DNA of 36,085 bases from JAIRTY01 sp050257395 (GTDB lineage: Bacteria > Actinomycetota > Actinomycetes > Streptosporangiales > Streptosporangiaceae). Made by a program: the position numbers and the translations under genes. How positions within the stretch are numbered: position 1 is the stretch's first letter; every line of letters starts with the position of its first letter. The notes under the pieces were generated by a model, which did no database searches, was not told the DNA's origin, and worked only from the letters and a program-made list of their open reading frames with translations. Location: assembly GCA_050257395.1 (NCBI GenBank), contig JBLMWU010000272.1, forward strand, positions 1-36,085, written 5' to 3'. Positions 24,102 through 30,988 of this stretch are shown piece after piece.

Positions 24102-24935
24102 TCAGGGCCGGCGGCGGACCGCGCGCATGACGCTGGTGACCATCGGCAGCCGGAACGGGCCTGCGGCCGTCTCCGGCTGGCCGGCCAGGAACTCCCGCAC
24201 GGCGGCCAGCGCGGCGGCCCGCCCGGCCGGGTCCATCAGCAGCACGGTGGAGTGGGTCGCGATCGTCGCCACCAGGGAGTCCGCCGTGCGCTGCTGCCAG
24301 TGGCCGAACTCGGCCCGGCTGGCCGGGCCGAACCCGGCGTCCGGGGCACCGGCCAGCCAGCGGGAGAGGGGGTCGCCGCCCTGCTCGCGCCACCGGCTGA
24401 GTGGCACGCTGGCCAGCCCGGGCATGACCGCGGCCAGCCCCGCCACCCAGCCCACCCGGTCGTCGTCGGTGTTCCACAGGCCCGCCAGCACCCCGCCGGG
24501 CCGCAGCACCCGGGCGATCTCCGGCATCGCCAGCGGCAGGTCGAACCAGTGCGCGGACTGCGCGGCCAGCACCGCGTCCACCGAGGCGTCCGGCAGCGGG
24601 AGCTGCTCGGCCCGGGCCAGGACCGGCAGGCTGCCCGGCACGGCCCGCCGGAGCTCGGCCAGCATCGCCGGGTCGGGTTCCAGGGCGAGCACCCGGCCGG
24701 TGTGGCGGGCCAGCGTGCCGGTGAGCTTGCCGGTGCCGGCGCCCAGATCCACCACGCGCAGGCCGCCGCCGGGCCGGGCGCTGCCGGGCCGGCCGCGGAG
24801 CGGCGCGAGCGCCCACGTCACCGCGGCGTCCGGGTAGTCCGGCCGGTGCTCAGCGTAGGCTGCCGCCCGGATGCCGAACACCGACCCGTGGCGCTGGCGT
24901 TCCCGCTCGGCTGGGTCCCGCCCGGAGCCGCTCAC
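24102..24935 (-). CDS. Class I SAM-dependent methyltransferase
   Basis: A 277-residue methyltransferase of the UbiE/Methyltransf_11 type. Motif I is VVDLGAGTGKLT (about 61-72), followed by LALEPDPAML, ASVDAVLAAQSAHWFD and ARVLRPGGVLAGLW. The substrate cannot be told. GTG 24935 is chosen because GAGGA lies just before it and a TACGGT box is 7 nt upstream; the frame is open further to 25019 but would run through the groES promoter. Convergent with tsaD and divergent from groES. Confidence 0.88.
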   Translation of the reverse strand: MSGSGRDPAERERQRHGSVFGIRAAAYAEHRPDYPDAAVTWALAPLRGRPGSARPGGGLRVVDLGAGTGKLTGTLARHTGRVLALEPDPAMLAELRRAVPGSLPVLARAEQLPLPDASVDAVLAAQSAHWFDLPLAMPEIARVLRPGGVLAGLWNTDDDRVGWVAGLAAVMPGLASVPLSRWREQGGDPLSRWLAGAPDAGFGPASRAEFGHWQQRTADSLVATIATHSTVLLMDPAGRAAALAAVREFLAGQPETAAGPFRLPMVTSVMRAVRRRP

Positions 24936-24942
24936 GGTCCTC

Positions 24943-24948
24943 ACCGTA
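24943..24948 (-). promoter_or_regulatory. Leaderless-type -10 box for the methyltransferase
   Basis: Minus-strand TACGGT (24948-24943) followed by 7 nt and the GTG at 24935. Confidence 0.4.
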
Positions 24949-24977
24949 GCCTGGGGTCCGGCCCCGGGTGTGCCAGG

Positions 24978-25006
24978 TTGACGGCGCCGCATCGTGGCGA
25001 TACTGT
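24978..25006 (+). promoter_or_regulatory. groES-groEL1 promoter
   Basis: TTGACG (24978-24983), 17-bp spacer, TACTGT (25001-25006), a good principal-sigma-factor promoter. The predicted start at about 25013 coincides with the CIRCE operator. Confidence 0.65.
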
Positions 25007-25012
25007 TCGGAA

Positions 25013-25039
25013 CTGGCACTCACTAAGGTAGAGTGCTAA
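25013..25039 (+). promoter_or_regulatory. CIRCE operator (HrcA site)
   Basis: CTGGCACTC (25013-25021), 9 nt, GAGTGCTAA (25031-25039). The right arm matches the CIRCE consensus fully, the left arm at 7 of 9. It lies at the predicted transcription start, where bound HrcA would block groES transcription until heat stress. Confidence 0.9.
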
Positions 25040-25133
25040 CGCGACGAGGCTGACTGGCACCCGCGACGACAGACAGCCGCGGTCGCCCCATCTAGTCCTT
25101 TCAGCCAGCCTTTCCGGAGGGGGAGGTCAGATC

Positions 25134-25445
25134 GTGACGACCGCCACCAAAGTAGTTCTCAAGCCACTCGAAGACCGCATCGTGGTCCGCCAGCTGGAGG
25201 CCGAGCAGACCACTGCGTCCGGCCTCGTGATCCCGGACACCGCCAAGGAGAAGCCCCAGGAGGGCGAAGTCCTTGCGGTCGGCCCGGGCCGGTTCGATGA
25301 CGCCGGCAGCAAGCGCATCCCGATGGATGTGAAGGTCGGCGACGTGGTGCTCTACAGCAAGTACGGCGGCACCGAGGTGAAGTACCACGGCGAGGAGTAC
25401 CTGGTGCTCTCCGCCCGTGACGTGCTCGCCATCGTCGAGAAGTAG
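25134..25445 (+). CDS. groES: Co-chaperonin GroES (Hsp10)
   Basis: GroES forms the seven-membered lid of the GroEL folding chamber. The 103-residue product has LKPLEDRIVVRQLEAEQTTA, the mobile loop SGLVIPDTAKEKPQEG, and GDVVLYSKYGGTEVKYHGEEYLVL. GTG 25134 follows GGGAGG (25121-25126) by 7 nt. Transcription comes from the promoter and CIRCE site 95-155 nt upstream. groEL1 follows after 168 nt, an unusually long gap that holds a strong hairpin. Confidence 0.97.
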   Translation: MTTATKVVLKPLEDRIVVRQLEAEQTTASGLVIPDTAKEKPQEGEVLAVGPGRFDDAGSKRIPMDVKVGDVVLYSKYGGTEVKYHGEEYLVLSARDVLAIVEK

Positions 25446-25502
25446 ACGAAGCATCATGCGGCGCGGGCTGCGACCCGCGACGGCGCCTGCATTCTCGTAG
25501 CA

Positions 25503-25539
25503 AACCGCCCCGGGCGCCCTGCTGGCGCCCGGGGCGGTT
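25503..25539 (+). terminator. 16-bp perfect hairpin between groES and groEL1
   Basis: AACCGCCCCGGGCGCC (25503-25518), 5-nt loop CTGCT, GGCGCCCGGGGCGGTT (25524-25539). The stem is perfect and very stable, with little U behind it. It may terminate part of the groES transcript, so groES exceeds groEL1, or mark an mRNA processing point. Confidence 0.65.
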
Positions 25540-25575
25540 GCTCGTGAGCGGGGCGCTTGCTCGTGAGCGGGGCGC
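25538..25575 (+). repeat. 19-bp tandem repeat before groEL1
   Basis: Two exact copies of TTGCTCGTGAGCGGGGCGC (25538-25556 and 25557-25575) plus a partial TTGC. The first overlaps the end of the hairpin at 25503-25539. Each copy contains a small GCTC-GT-GAGC foldback. Confidence 0.85.
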
Positions 25576-25613
25576 TTGCCCGCAATGTTCCTATAGCTGA
25601 TTCAGAGGTGGTC

Positions 25614-27236
25614 ATGGCCAAGATGCTGGAGTTCGACGAGGAAGCCCGCCGCGCGCTTGAGCGCGGCGTGAACCGCCTCGCCGACGCAGTGAAGGTGACG
25701 CTGGGCCCGCGGGGCCGCAACGTCGTCATCGACAAGAAGTGGGGCGCTCCCACCATCACGAACGACGGCGTCACCGTCGCCCGTGAGGTGGAGCTGGAGG
25801 ACCGGTACGAGAACCTTGGCGCGCAGCTCGCCAAGGAGGTCGCGACGAAGACCAACGACATCGCGGGGGACGGCACGACGACCGCCACCGTGCTGGCGCA
25901 GGCGATGGTGCGGGAGGGCCGCCGGGCGGTGACCGCCGGGGCCAACCCGATGTCGCTCAAGCGCGGCATCGACGCCGCCGCCACCGCGGTCTCGGACTGG
26001 CTGATCGACGCCGCCCGGGAGGTGGAGGAGCAGGGCGAGATCGCGCACGTCGCGACCGTGTCCGCGCAGGACCGCCAGATCGGCGAGGTGATCGCGGAGG
26101 CGTTCGGCAAGGTCGGCAAGGACGGTGTCATCACCGTCGAAGAGGCGCCGACCATGGGCCTGGAGCTGGAGTTCACCGAGGGGCTGCAGTTCGACAAGGG
26201 CTACATCTCCCCGTACTTCGCCACCGACCAGGAGCGGATGGAGGCGGTGCTGGAGGATGCCTACGTCCTGCTGCACGCCGGCAAGATCTCCGCAATGGCC
26301 GACTTCCTGCCGCTGCTGGAGAAGATCGCGCAGGCCAAGGCGCCGCTGCTGATCGTCGCCGAGGATGTCGAAGGCGAGGCGCTGGCCACGCTGGTCGTGA
26401 ACAAGATCCGGGGCCTGCTGACGGCGGTCGCCGTCAAGGCGCCGGGCTTCGGCGACCGGCGCAAGGCGATGCTGGCCGACATGGCCATCCTCACCGGCGG
26501 CGAGGTGGTGAGCGAGGAGCTCGGGCTCAAGCTCGAGTCGACCGGGCTGGAGACGCTGGGCAAGGCGCGGCGGATCGTGGTGACCAAGGACACCACCACC
26601 ATCGTGGACGGGGCCGGCGACAAGGACGCGATCGAGGACCGGATCGGCCAGCTCCGCCGGGAGATCGAGGACACCGACTCCGACTGGGACCGGGAGAAGC
26701 TGCAGGAGCGGATGGCCAAGCTGGCCGGCGGCGTCTGCGTGCTCCGGGTCGGCGCGGCCACCGAGGTGGAGCTGAAGGAGAAGAAGCACCGCCTGGAGGA
26801 CGCCATCTCGGCGACCCGCGCGGCCATCGAGGAAGGCATCATCCCCGGCGGTGGCAGCGCGCTCGTGCAGGCCGCGTCCGCGCTGGGTGACCTCGGGCGG
26901 ACCGGGGACGAGGCGATCGGCGTGCAGGTGGTGCGCCGGGCGCTGGACTCCCCGTGCCGGTGGATCGCGGAGAACGCGGGCCAGGAGGGCTTCGTCGTCG
27001 TCGCCAAGGTGCGCGAGATGGAGTACGGCAGGGGCTACAACGCCGCCACCGGGCAGTACGAGGACCTGGTCGCCAGCGGCGTCATCGACCCGGTCAAGGT
27101 GACCCGCTCGGCCGTGCAGAACGCGGCCTCCATCGCCGGCATGCTGCTGACCACCGAGACCCTGGTCGTGGACAAGCCGGAGGAAGAGGAGCCGGCGGCG
27201 CAGGGGCACGGCCACTCGCACGGGCACGCTCACTGA
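25614..27236 (+). CDS. groEL1: Chaperonin GroEL, His-tailed GroEL1 type
   Basis: A 540-residue Hsp60: VTLGPRGRNVVIDKKWGAPTITNDG near the start and the nucleotide-binding GDGTTTATVLAQAMVREG with the catalytic Asp. The C-terminus is GHGHSHGHAH, not the Gly-Gly-Met tail of the main chaperonin. A His-rich tail together with a groES partner is the mark of actinobacterial GroEL1 (Cpn60.1 of mycobacteria), so a second, GGM-tailed GroEL2 is expected elsewhere in the genome. GroEL1 proteins have specialised roles, for example in mycolate or metal-linked functions. ATG 25614 follows AGAGG at 25604-25608; the frame is open from 25557 but those codons lie in the repeat region. Confidence 0.96.
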   Translation: MAKMLEFDEEARRALERGVNRLADAVKVTLGPRGRNVVIDKKWGAPTITNDGVTVAREVELEDRYENLGAQLAKEVATKTNDIAGDGTTTATVLAQAMVREGRRAVTAGANPMSLKRGIDAAATAVSDWLIDAAREVEEQGEIAHVATVSAQDRQIGEVIAEAFGKVGKDGVITVEEAPTMGLELEFTEGLQFDKGYISPYFATDQERMEAVLEDAYVLLHAGKISAMADFLPLLEKIAQAKAPLLIVAEDVEGEALATLVVNKIRGLLTAVAVKAPGFGDRRKAMLADMAILTGGEVVSEELGLKLESTGLETLGKARRIVVTKDTTTIVDGAGDKDAIEDRIGQLRREIEDTDSDWDREKLQERMAKLAGGVCVLRVGAATEVELKEKKHRLEDAISATRAAIEEGIIPGGGSALVQAASALGDLGRTGDEAIGVQVVRRALDSPCRWIAENAGQEGFVVVAKVREMEYGRGYNAATGQYEDLVASGVIDPVKVTRSAVQNAASIAGMLLTTETLVVDKPEEEEPAAQGHGHSHGHAH

Positions 27237-27262
27237 GCCAGCCGGTGCTGGCCGGGCCAGCG

Positions 27263-27305
27263 TAAATTACAGCGAGTAATCAATGTGATTACTCGCTGTA
27301 ATTTA
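27263..27305. terminator. 20-bp perfect AT-rich inverted repeat after groEL1
   Basis: Arms 27263-27282 and 27286-27305 are exact reverse complements with a 3-nt centre (ATG). The arms are about 65% A+T, in strong contrast to the surroundings. A 12-bp palindrome CACATTAATGTG follows at 27328-27339. Starting 26 nt after the groEL1 stop, it can act as an intrinsic terminator (TTATTC follows), but perfect symmetry also fits a repressor operator for the sigma factor gene 175 nt downstream. The remainder of the 243-nt gap has no other clear signal. Confidence 0.6.
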
Positions 27306-27479
27306 TTCACCGGGTGTTATCGCAGGCCACATTAATGTGACCTTTCCGTTGCCGCCGCGATGAGGGCACCCCCGCTTTCCTGGGCATCATGCAGGGGTGA
27401 CGGAGGACGCACCAACGGAGCGGTGTCCGGCCGGCCGCAGCTGGGCTGGCACCGGCAAGGGGGCGGCGGTGCTCAGGAT

Positions 27480-28127
27480 ATGAGTGCTGGCAGCGCATGG
27501 CGCGGCGGAGCCGCGGTCAGCCTGGCGGAACGGGGCGGCGTGCCCGCACCCCGCCCGGCCGCGGACGATCCGGGCGGGCTCGGGGACCTCACCTCGCTCG
27601 CGGTGCGGGGCCATCCGGCCGCGATCGAGTCCCTGCTCGAGCGGATCCGGCCGATGGTGGTCCGGTACTGCCGGGCCCGGCTCGGGCGGATCACCGGCCA
27701 TTACCACGTGGCGGACGATGTGGCGCAGGAAGTGTGCATCGCGGTCCTTTCCGCGCTTCCCCGATATCAGGACATGGGACGCCCCTTCGCGTCATTTGTC
27801 TTCGGCATCGCCTCGCACAAGGTGGCGGACGCGCTGCGGAACGCGTCCCGGCTGGCGGTGCCCACCGACGATCTGCCGGACGGGCCGGACGACCGGCCCG
27901 GTCCGGAGGAGACCGTGGTGTCCTGCCTCGAAGCGGAGCGAGCCTGGGCACTGCTCGCAAGACTCCCTGTGCACCTCCGTGACCTGCTGGTACTACGCGT
28001 AGTGACAGGACTGACCGCCGAGGAGACGGGTAATGTACTCGGCATGTCAGCGGGGGCGGTACGGGTGGCGCAGCACCGGGCACTCAGCCGCCTGCGGGCA
28101 CTCGCGGTCGAGGAGTCGATTGCTTGA
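27480..28127 (+). CDS. shbA: RNA polymerase sigma factor, ShbA/SigD type
   Basis: A 215-residue group 4-size sigma factor. Region 2 (IRPMVVRYCRARLG ... DDVAQEVCIAVLSALPRY) and region 4 (LPVHLRDLLVLRVVTGLTAE, then MSAGAVRVAQHRALSRLRAL) are clear and closely resemble SigD of Mycobacterium and ShbA of Streptomyces. ShbA is known to drive transcription of the principal sigma gene hrdB, and SigD acts in stationary phase. The setting (groES-groEL1 before, guaB-guaB3 after) is the conserved sigD/shbA locus. ATG 27480 gives a normal-looking N-terminus but only a weak AGGA two nt upstream; ATG 27360 is a longer, less likely alternative. The stop overlaps the next start (TTGA). Confidence 0.92.
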   Translation: MSAGSAWRGGAAVSLAERGGVPAPRPAADDPGGLGDLTSLAVRGHPAAIESLLERIRPMVVRYCRARLGRITGHYHVADDVAQEVCIAVLSALPRYQDMGRPFASFVFGIASHKVADALRNASRLAVPTDDLPDGPDDRPGPEETVVSCLEAERAWALLARLPVHLRDLLVLRVVTGLTAEETGNVLGMSAGAVRVAQHRALSRLRALAVEESIA

Positions 28128-28567
28128 CGGGCGGGCGGACACCGGACGCGCCCGGCGGTGACAGCGGGGCTGACCCGGGCCTGGCGGACCTGGGCGCGAT
28201 CAAGGGCTGCGACGCGCTGCTCGACCTGGTCGCGGGCCGCCGGCTGGACACGCCGCTGGCCCGCCGCGACCCCGCGCTCGCGGTGCTCAGCGTGCTGGCG
28301 GCGGACGTGGACGGGACGGGCCCGGCCCCGCGCGGCACCGCCCCGCGCACCACTGCGGCCCGGCGCGGCACCGCGGCGCGGCGCCCGCCGGCCCGGCCAG
28401 CAGCGGCCTGGCGGCCCCGGCAGGCCACCGTGGCCGCGCTCGTGGCCAGCGCGCTGGCCGCGCTGATCCTGGCGGTGGTGGTGGCGGGCACCACCAGCCT
28501 GCTGGCGGCCAGCACCCTGGCCCGGCTCACCTGGCCCGGCCGCGGCCCGGGATCACACCGGCGCTGA
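28124..28567 (+). CDS. Probable RsdA-like anti-sigma factor (membrane)
   Basis: A 147-residue protein whose TTG start overlaps the sigma factor stop (TTGA), with GAGGAG at 28110-28115 eight nt upstream. Residues 27-62 (KGCDALLDLVAGRRL ... RRDPALAVLSVLAADVD) follow the layout of the N-terminal sigma-D-binding segment of mycobacterial RsdA (a D-x-LLD helix, then D-P-x-L-A-x-L). An Ala/Arg/Pro linker and a single membrane helix (about 101-125) follow, then only about 20 residues outside. RsdA is the anti-SigD factor encoded right after sigD, so position, size of the binding segment and topology agree. The outside part is much shorter than in RsdA. The assignment is by eye; coding itself is well supported by position and codon use. 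Confidence 0.72.
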   Translation: MTGGRTPDAPGGDSGADPGLADLGAIKGCDALLDLVAGRRLDTPLARRDPALAVLSVLAADVDGTGPAPRGTAPRTTAARRGTAARRPPARPAAAWRPRQATVAALVASALAALILAVVVAGTTSLLAASTLARLTWPGRGPGSHRR

Positions 28568-28594
28568 CCCGCCCCGCCGGCCAGCCCGGGGGCC

Positions 28595-28600
28595 GACAAT
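28595..28600 (+). promoter_or_regulatory. Leaderless-type -10 box for the zincin gene
   Basis: GACAAT followed by 6 nt and the GTG at 28607; no ribosome binding site precedes the GTG. Confidence 0.4.
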
Positions 28601-28606
28601 GGGCTC

Positions 28607-28948
28607 GTGATCGTGGTGGAGCCGGGCCGGTTCGAGGAGATGGTGGCCGACGCCCTGGACGGGCTGCCGGAAGGCCTCGGCCGGCTGATGCGCAACGTGG
28701 CCGTCACCGTCGAGCACGATCCCGGCCCGCCGGGGCTGCTCGGCCTCTACACCGGAATCCCGCTGACCAGCCGGACCACCCAGTACGGCATGGTGCTGCC
28801 GGACCGGATCACCATCTACCGGCAGGCGATCTGCGCCGGCTGCGACACCGAGGCGGACGTGGTCAGGGAGGTCCGCCGGACCGTGGTGCACGAGGTCGCC
28901 CACCACTTCGGCATCGATGACGAGCGCCTGCGCGAGCTGGGCTACTAG
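28607..28948 (+). CDS. Minimal zincin-like metallopeptidase family protein
   Basis: A 113-residue protein ending in the motif HEVAHHFGIDDERLRELGY: H95, E96 and H99 fit the HExxH zinc site, followed by G102 and D104/D105 (HExxHxxGxxD). This matches the small actinobacterial zincin family (Zincin_1, formerly DUF1025), in which the whole protein is little more than the active site. TSRTTQYGMVLPDRITIYR is the conserved central block. Proteolytic activity is not proven in this family. GTG 28607 is supported by the -10 box 6 nt upstream. It lies 39 nt after the RsdA-like gene, in the same locus where Mycobacterium and Streptomyces keep small sigma-linked genes. Confidence 0.88.
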   Translation: MIVVEPGRFEEMVADALDGLPEGLGRLMRNVAVTVEHDPGPPGLLGLYTGIPLTSRTTQYGMVLPDRITIYRQAICAGCDTEADVVREVRRTVVHEVAHHFGIDDERLRELGY

Positions 28949-28959
28949 GCGGGCACGGC

Positions 28960-29442
28960 TCAGGCGGGCGCGGCGATGGGCGCCACCACCGCCCCGGCCG
29001 CCCGGACCAGGTCGGCGGGGGCGAGCTCGATCTCCAGGCCGCGGCGGCCGCCGCTGCAGAACACGGTCGGGTACGCCATCGCCGAGGCGTCCACCACCAC
29101 CGGCAGCCGCCTGCGCTGGCCCAGCGGGGAGATCCCGCCCGCCACGTAGCCGGTGGCCCGCTCGGCCGCGGCCACCACGGCCATGACGGCCTTCTTGCCG
29201 CCCGCCGCGGCGGCGAGCGCCTTGAGGTCGAGCTGGCCGGCGACCGGCACCACGCCCACCGTCAGCGCCCCGTCCACCTCGGCCACCAGCGTCTTGAAGA
29301 CCCGCTCCGGGGCCACCCCGAGCGCGTCGCTCGCTTCCAGCCCGTAGGAGGCGTGCCGGGGATCGTGATCGTAGGTATGCACCGTATGGGCGATGCGCTG
29401 CTTCGCCAGCAGCACCGTCGCCGGCGTTGCGCGTCCAGCCAT
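28960..29442 (-). CDS. ybaK: Cys-tRNA(Pro)/Cys-tRNA(Cys) deacylase YbaK
   Basis: YbaK hydrolyses cysteine wrongly attached to tRNA(Pro), an editing factor acting in trans. The 160-residue product has VFKTLV with the essential Lys50, VPVAGQLDLKALAAAAGGKKAVMA, and GYVAGGISPLGQRRRLPVVVD, all typical. The start ATG at 29442 lies 9 nt behind a TAGGCT box on the minus strand. It is divergent from guaB and convergent with the zincin gene (11 nt between stops). Confidence 0.94.
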   Translation of the reverse strand: MAGRATPATVLLAKQRIAHTVHTYDHDPRHASYGLEASDALGVAPERVFKTLVAEVDGALTVGVVPVAGQLDLKALAAAAGGKKAVMAVVAAAERATGYVAGGISPLGQRRRLPVVVDASAMAYPTVFCSGGRRGLEIELAPADLVRAAGAVVAPIAAPA

Positions 29443-29451
29443 GGCGGCGAC

Positions 29452-29457
29452 AGCCTA
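29452..29457 (-). promoter_or_regulatory. -10 box for ybaK
   Basis: Minus-strand TAGGCT (29457-29452), 9 nt before the ATG at 29442; consistent with a leaderless or near-leaderless transcript. Confidence 0.4.
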
Positions 29458-29468
29458 CCGCCGGTCAC

Positions 29469-29474
29469 TAGACT
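29469..29474 (+). promoter_or_regulatory. -10 box for guaB
   Basis: TAGACT (29469-29474) would start transcription at about 29481, giving a leader of about 30 nt that carries the guaB ribosome binding site (GGAAGG, 29500-29505). No good -35. Confidence 0.45.
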
Positions 29475-29509
29475 GGGCTCCATCCCGTCGCAGCCCACCG
29501 GAAGGTGCC

Positions 29510-30988
29510 ATGTCCGACGACACCAAGTTCGGCCCGCCGGCCCTTACCTTCGACGACGTGCTGCTTCTGCCGGCACACACCGAGATCCTGCCGTCCGCGG
29601 CCGACACCAGGGCCCGGCTCACCCGGCGGCTGTCCATCGCCATCCCGCTGCTGTCCTCGGCCATGGACACCGTGACCGAGGCCCGGATGGCGGTGGCCAT
29701 GGCCCGCCAGGGCGGGGTCGGCGTGCTGCACCGCAACCTGTCGGTGGAGGACCAGGCCCAGCAGGTGGACATGGTGAAACGGTCCGAGGCCGGGATGATC
29801 ACCAACCCGGTGACCTGCGGCCCGGACGCCACCATCGCCGACGTGGAGGCGCTGTGCGGCCGGTACCGGATCTCCGGCGTGCCGGTCACCGCGCCGGACG
29901 GGGTGCTGGTGGGCATCGTCACCAACCGCGACATCCGGTTCGTGACCGACCACGGCCGCCGGGTCACCGAGGTGATGACCCCGATGCCGCTGGTCACCGC
30001 GCCGCCCACGGTGGCCAGGGAGGAAGCGCTGGCGCTGCTGGCCCGGCACAAGGTGGAGAAGCTGCCGCTGGTCGATGACGCCGGCCGGCTGTGCGGGCTG
30101 ATCACCGTCAAGGACTTCACCAAGACCGAGCAGTACCCGCACGCCGCCAAGGACTCAGAGGGCCGGCTGCTGGTCGGCGCGGGCGTGGGAGTGGGCGAGG
30201 ACGGCAAGCGGCGGTCCCAGGCGCTGACCGACGCCGGGGCCGACTTCCTGGTGGTGGACACCGCACACGGGCACGCCCAGGCGGTGCTGGACATGATCTC
30301 CCAGATCAAGGCCAACACCAGGGTCGATGTGATCGGCGGGAACGTCGCCACCAGGCAGGGCGCGCAGGCGATCATCGAGGCCGGGGCGGACGGCGTCAAG
30401 GTGGGCGTCGGGCCGGGCTCCATCTGCACCACCCGGGTGGTGGCAGGCGTGGGCGTGCCGCAGGTGACGGCCATCTACGAGGCCGCCAGGGCCACCCGCC
30501 CGGCCGGGGTCCCGCTGATCGCGGACGGCGGGGTCCAGTACTCGGGCGACATCGCCAAGGCCATCGCGGCGGGCGCCGACACCGTGATGCTCGGCAGCCT
30601 GCTGGCCGGCTGCGAGGAGGCACCCGGCGAGATGGTGTTCATCCAGGGCAAGCAGTACAAGCAGTACCGGGGGATGGGGTCGCTGGGTGCGATGCGCGGC
30701 CGCTCGTTCTCCAAGGACCGCTACTTCCAGGACGACGTCCTCCGCGAGGACAAGCTCGTGCCGCAGGGCGTCGAGGGCCAGGTGCCCTACCGGGGCCCGC
30801 TGTCCGCCGTCGCCGACCAGCTGGTCGGCGGCCTGCGGGCGGCGATGGGGTTCTGCGGCAGCCGGACCGTCGCCGAGCTGCAGGAAGCGCGCTTCATCCA
30901 GATCACCGCCGCGGGGCTGGCCGAGAGCCATCCGCACGACATCCAGATGACCACCGAGGCCCCCAACTACGCGCGGCGGGTCACATGA
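29510..30988 (+). CDS. guaB: IMP dehydrogenase
   Basis: GuaB oxidises IMP to XMP with NAD+, the committed step of GMP synthesis. The 492-residue product has a TIM barrel interrupted by a pair of CBS domains (about 97-210). The catalytic loop GVGPGSICTTRVVAGVG holds Cys306, and KQYKQYRGMGSLGAM with the mobile-flap region (about residues 380-420) is intact. ATG 29510 follows GGAAGG by 4 nt; the frame is open further upstream into ybaK, but the family N-terminus begins here (LTFDDVLLLP). Its stop overlaps the guaB3 start (ATGA). Confidence 0.97.
   Translation: MSDDTKFGPPALTFDDVLLLPAHTEILPSAADTRARLTRRLSIAIPLLSSAMDTVTEARMAVAMARQGGVGVLHRNLSVEDQAQQVDMVKRSEAGMITNPVTCGPDATIADVEALCGRYRISGVPVTAPDGVLVGIVTNRDIRFVTDHGRRVTEVMTPMPLVTAPPTVAREEALALLARHKVEKLPLVDDAGRLCGLITVKDFTKTEQYPHAAKDSEGRLLVGAGVGVGEDGKRRSQALTDAGADFLVVDTAHGHAQAVLDMISQIKANTRVDVIGGNVATRQGAQAIIEAGADGVKVGVGPGSICTTRVVAGVGVPQVTAIYEAARATRPAGVPLIADGGVQYSGDIAKAIAAGADTVMLGSLLAGCEEAPGEMVFIQGKQYKQYRGMGSLGAMRGRSFSKDRYFQDDVLREDKLVPQGVEGQVPYRGPLSAVADQLVGGLRAAMGFCGSRTVAELQEARFIQITAAGLAESHPHDIQMTTEAPNYARRVT

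Noticed and set aside
25602..27233. 543-codon minus-strand frame opposite groEL1
   Set aside because: Antisense shadow; no family features, and GroEL1 is complete on the plus strand.
30091..30984. N-terminal extension of GuaB3 to 30091
   Set aside because: That stretch is the +1 shadow of guaB; the real ATG at 30985 overlaps the guaB stop and gives the family N-terminus.
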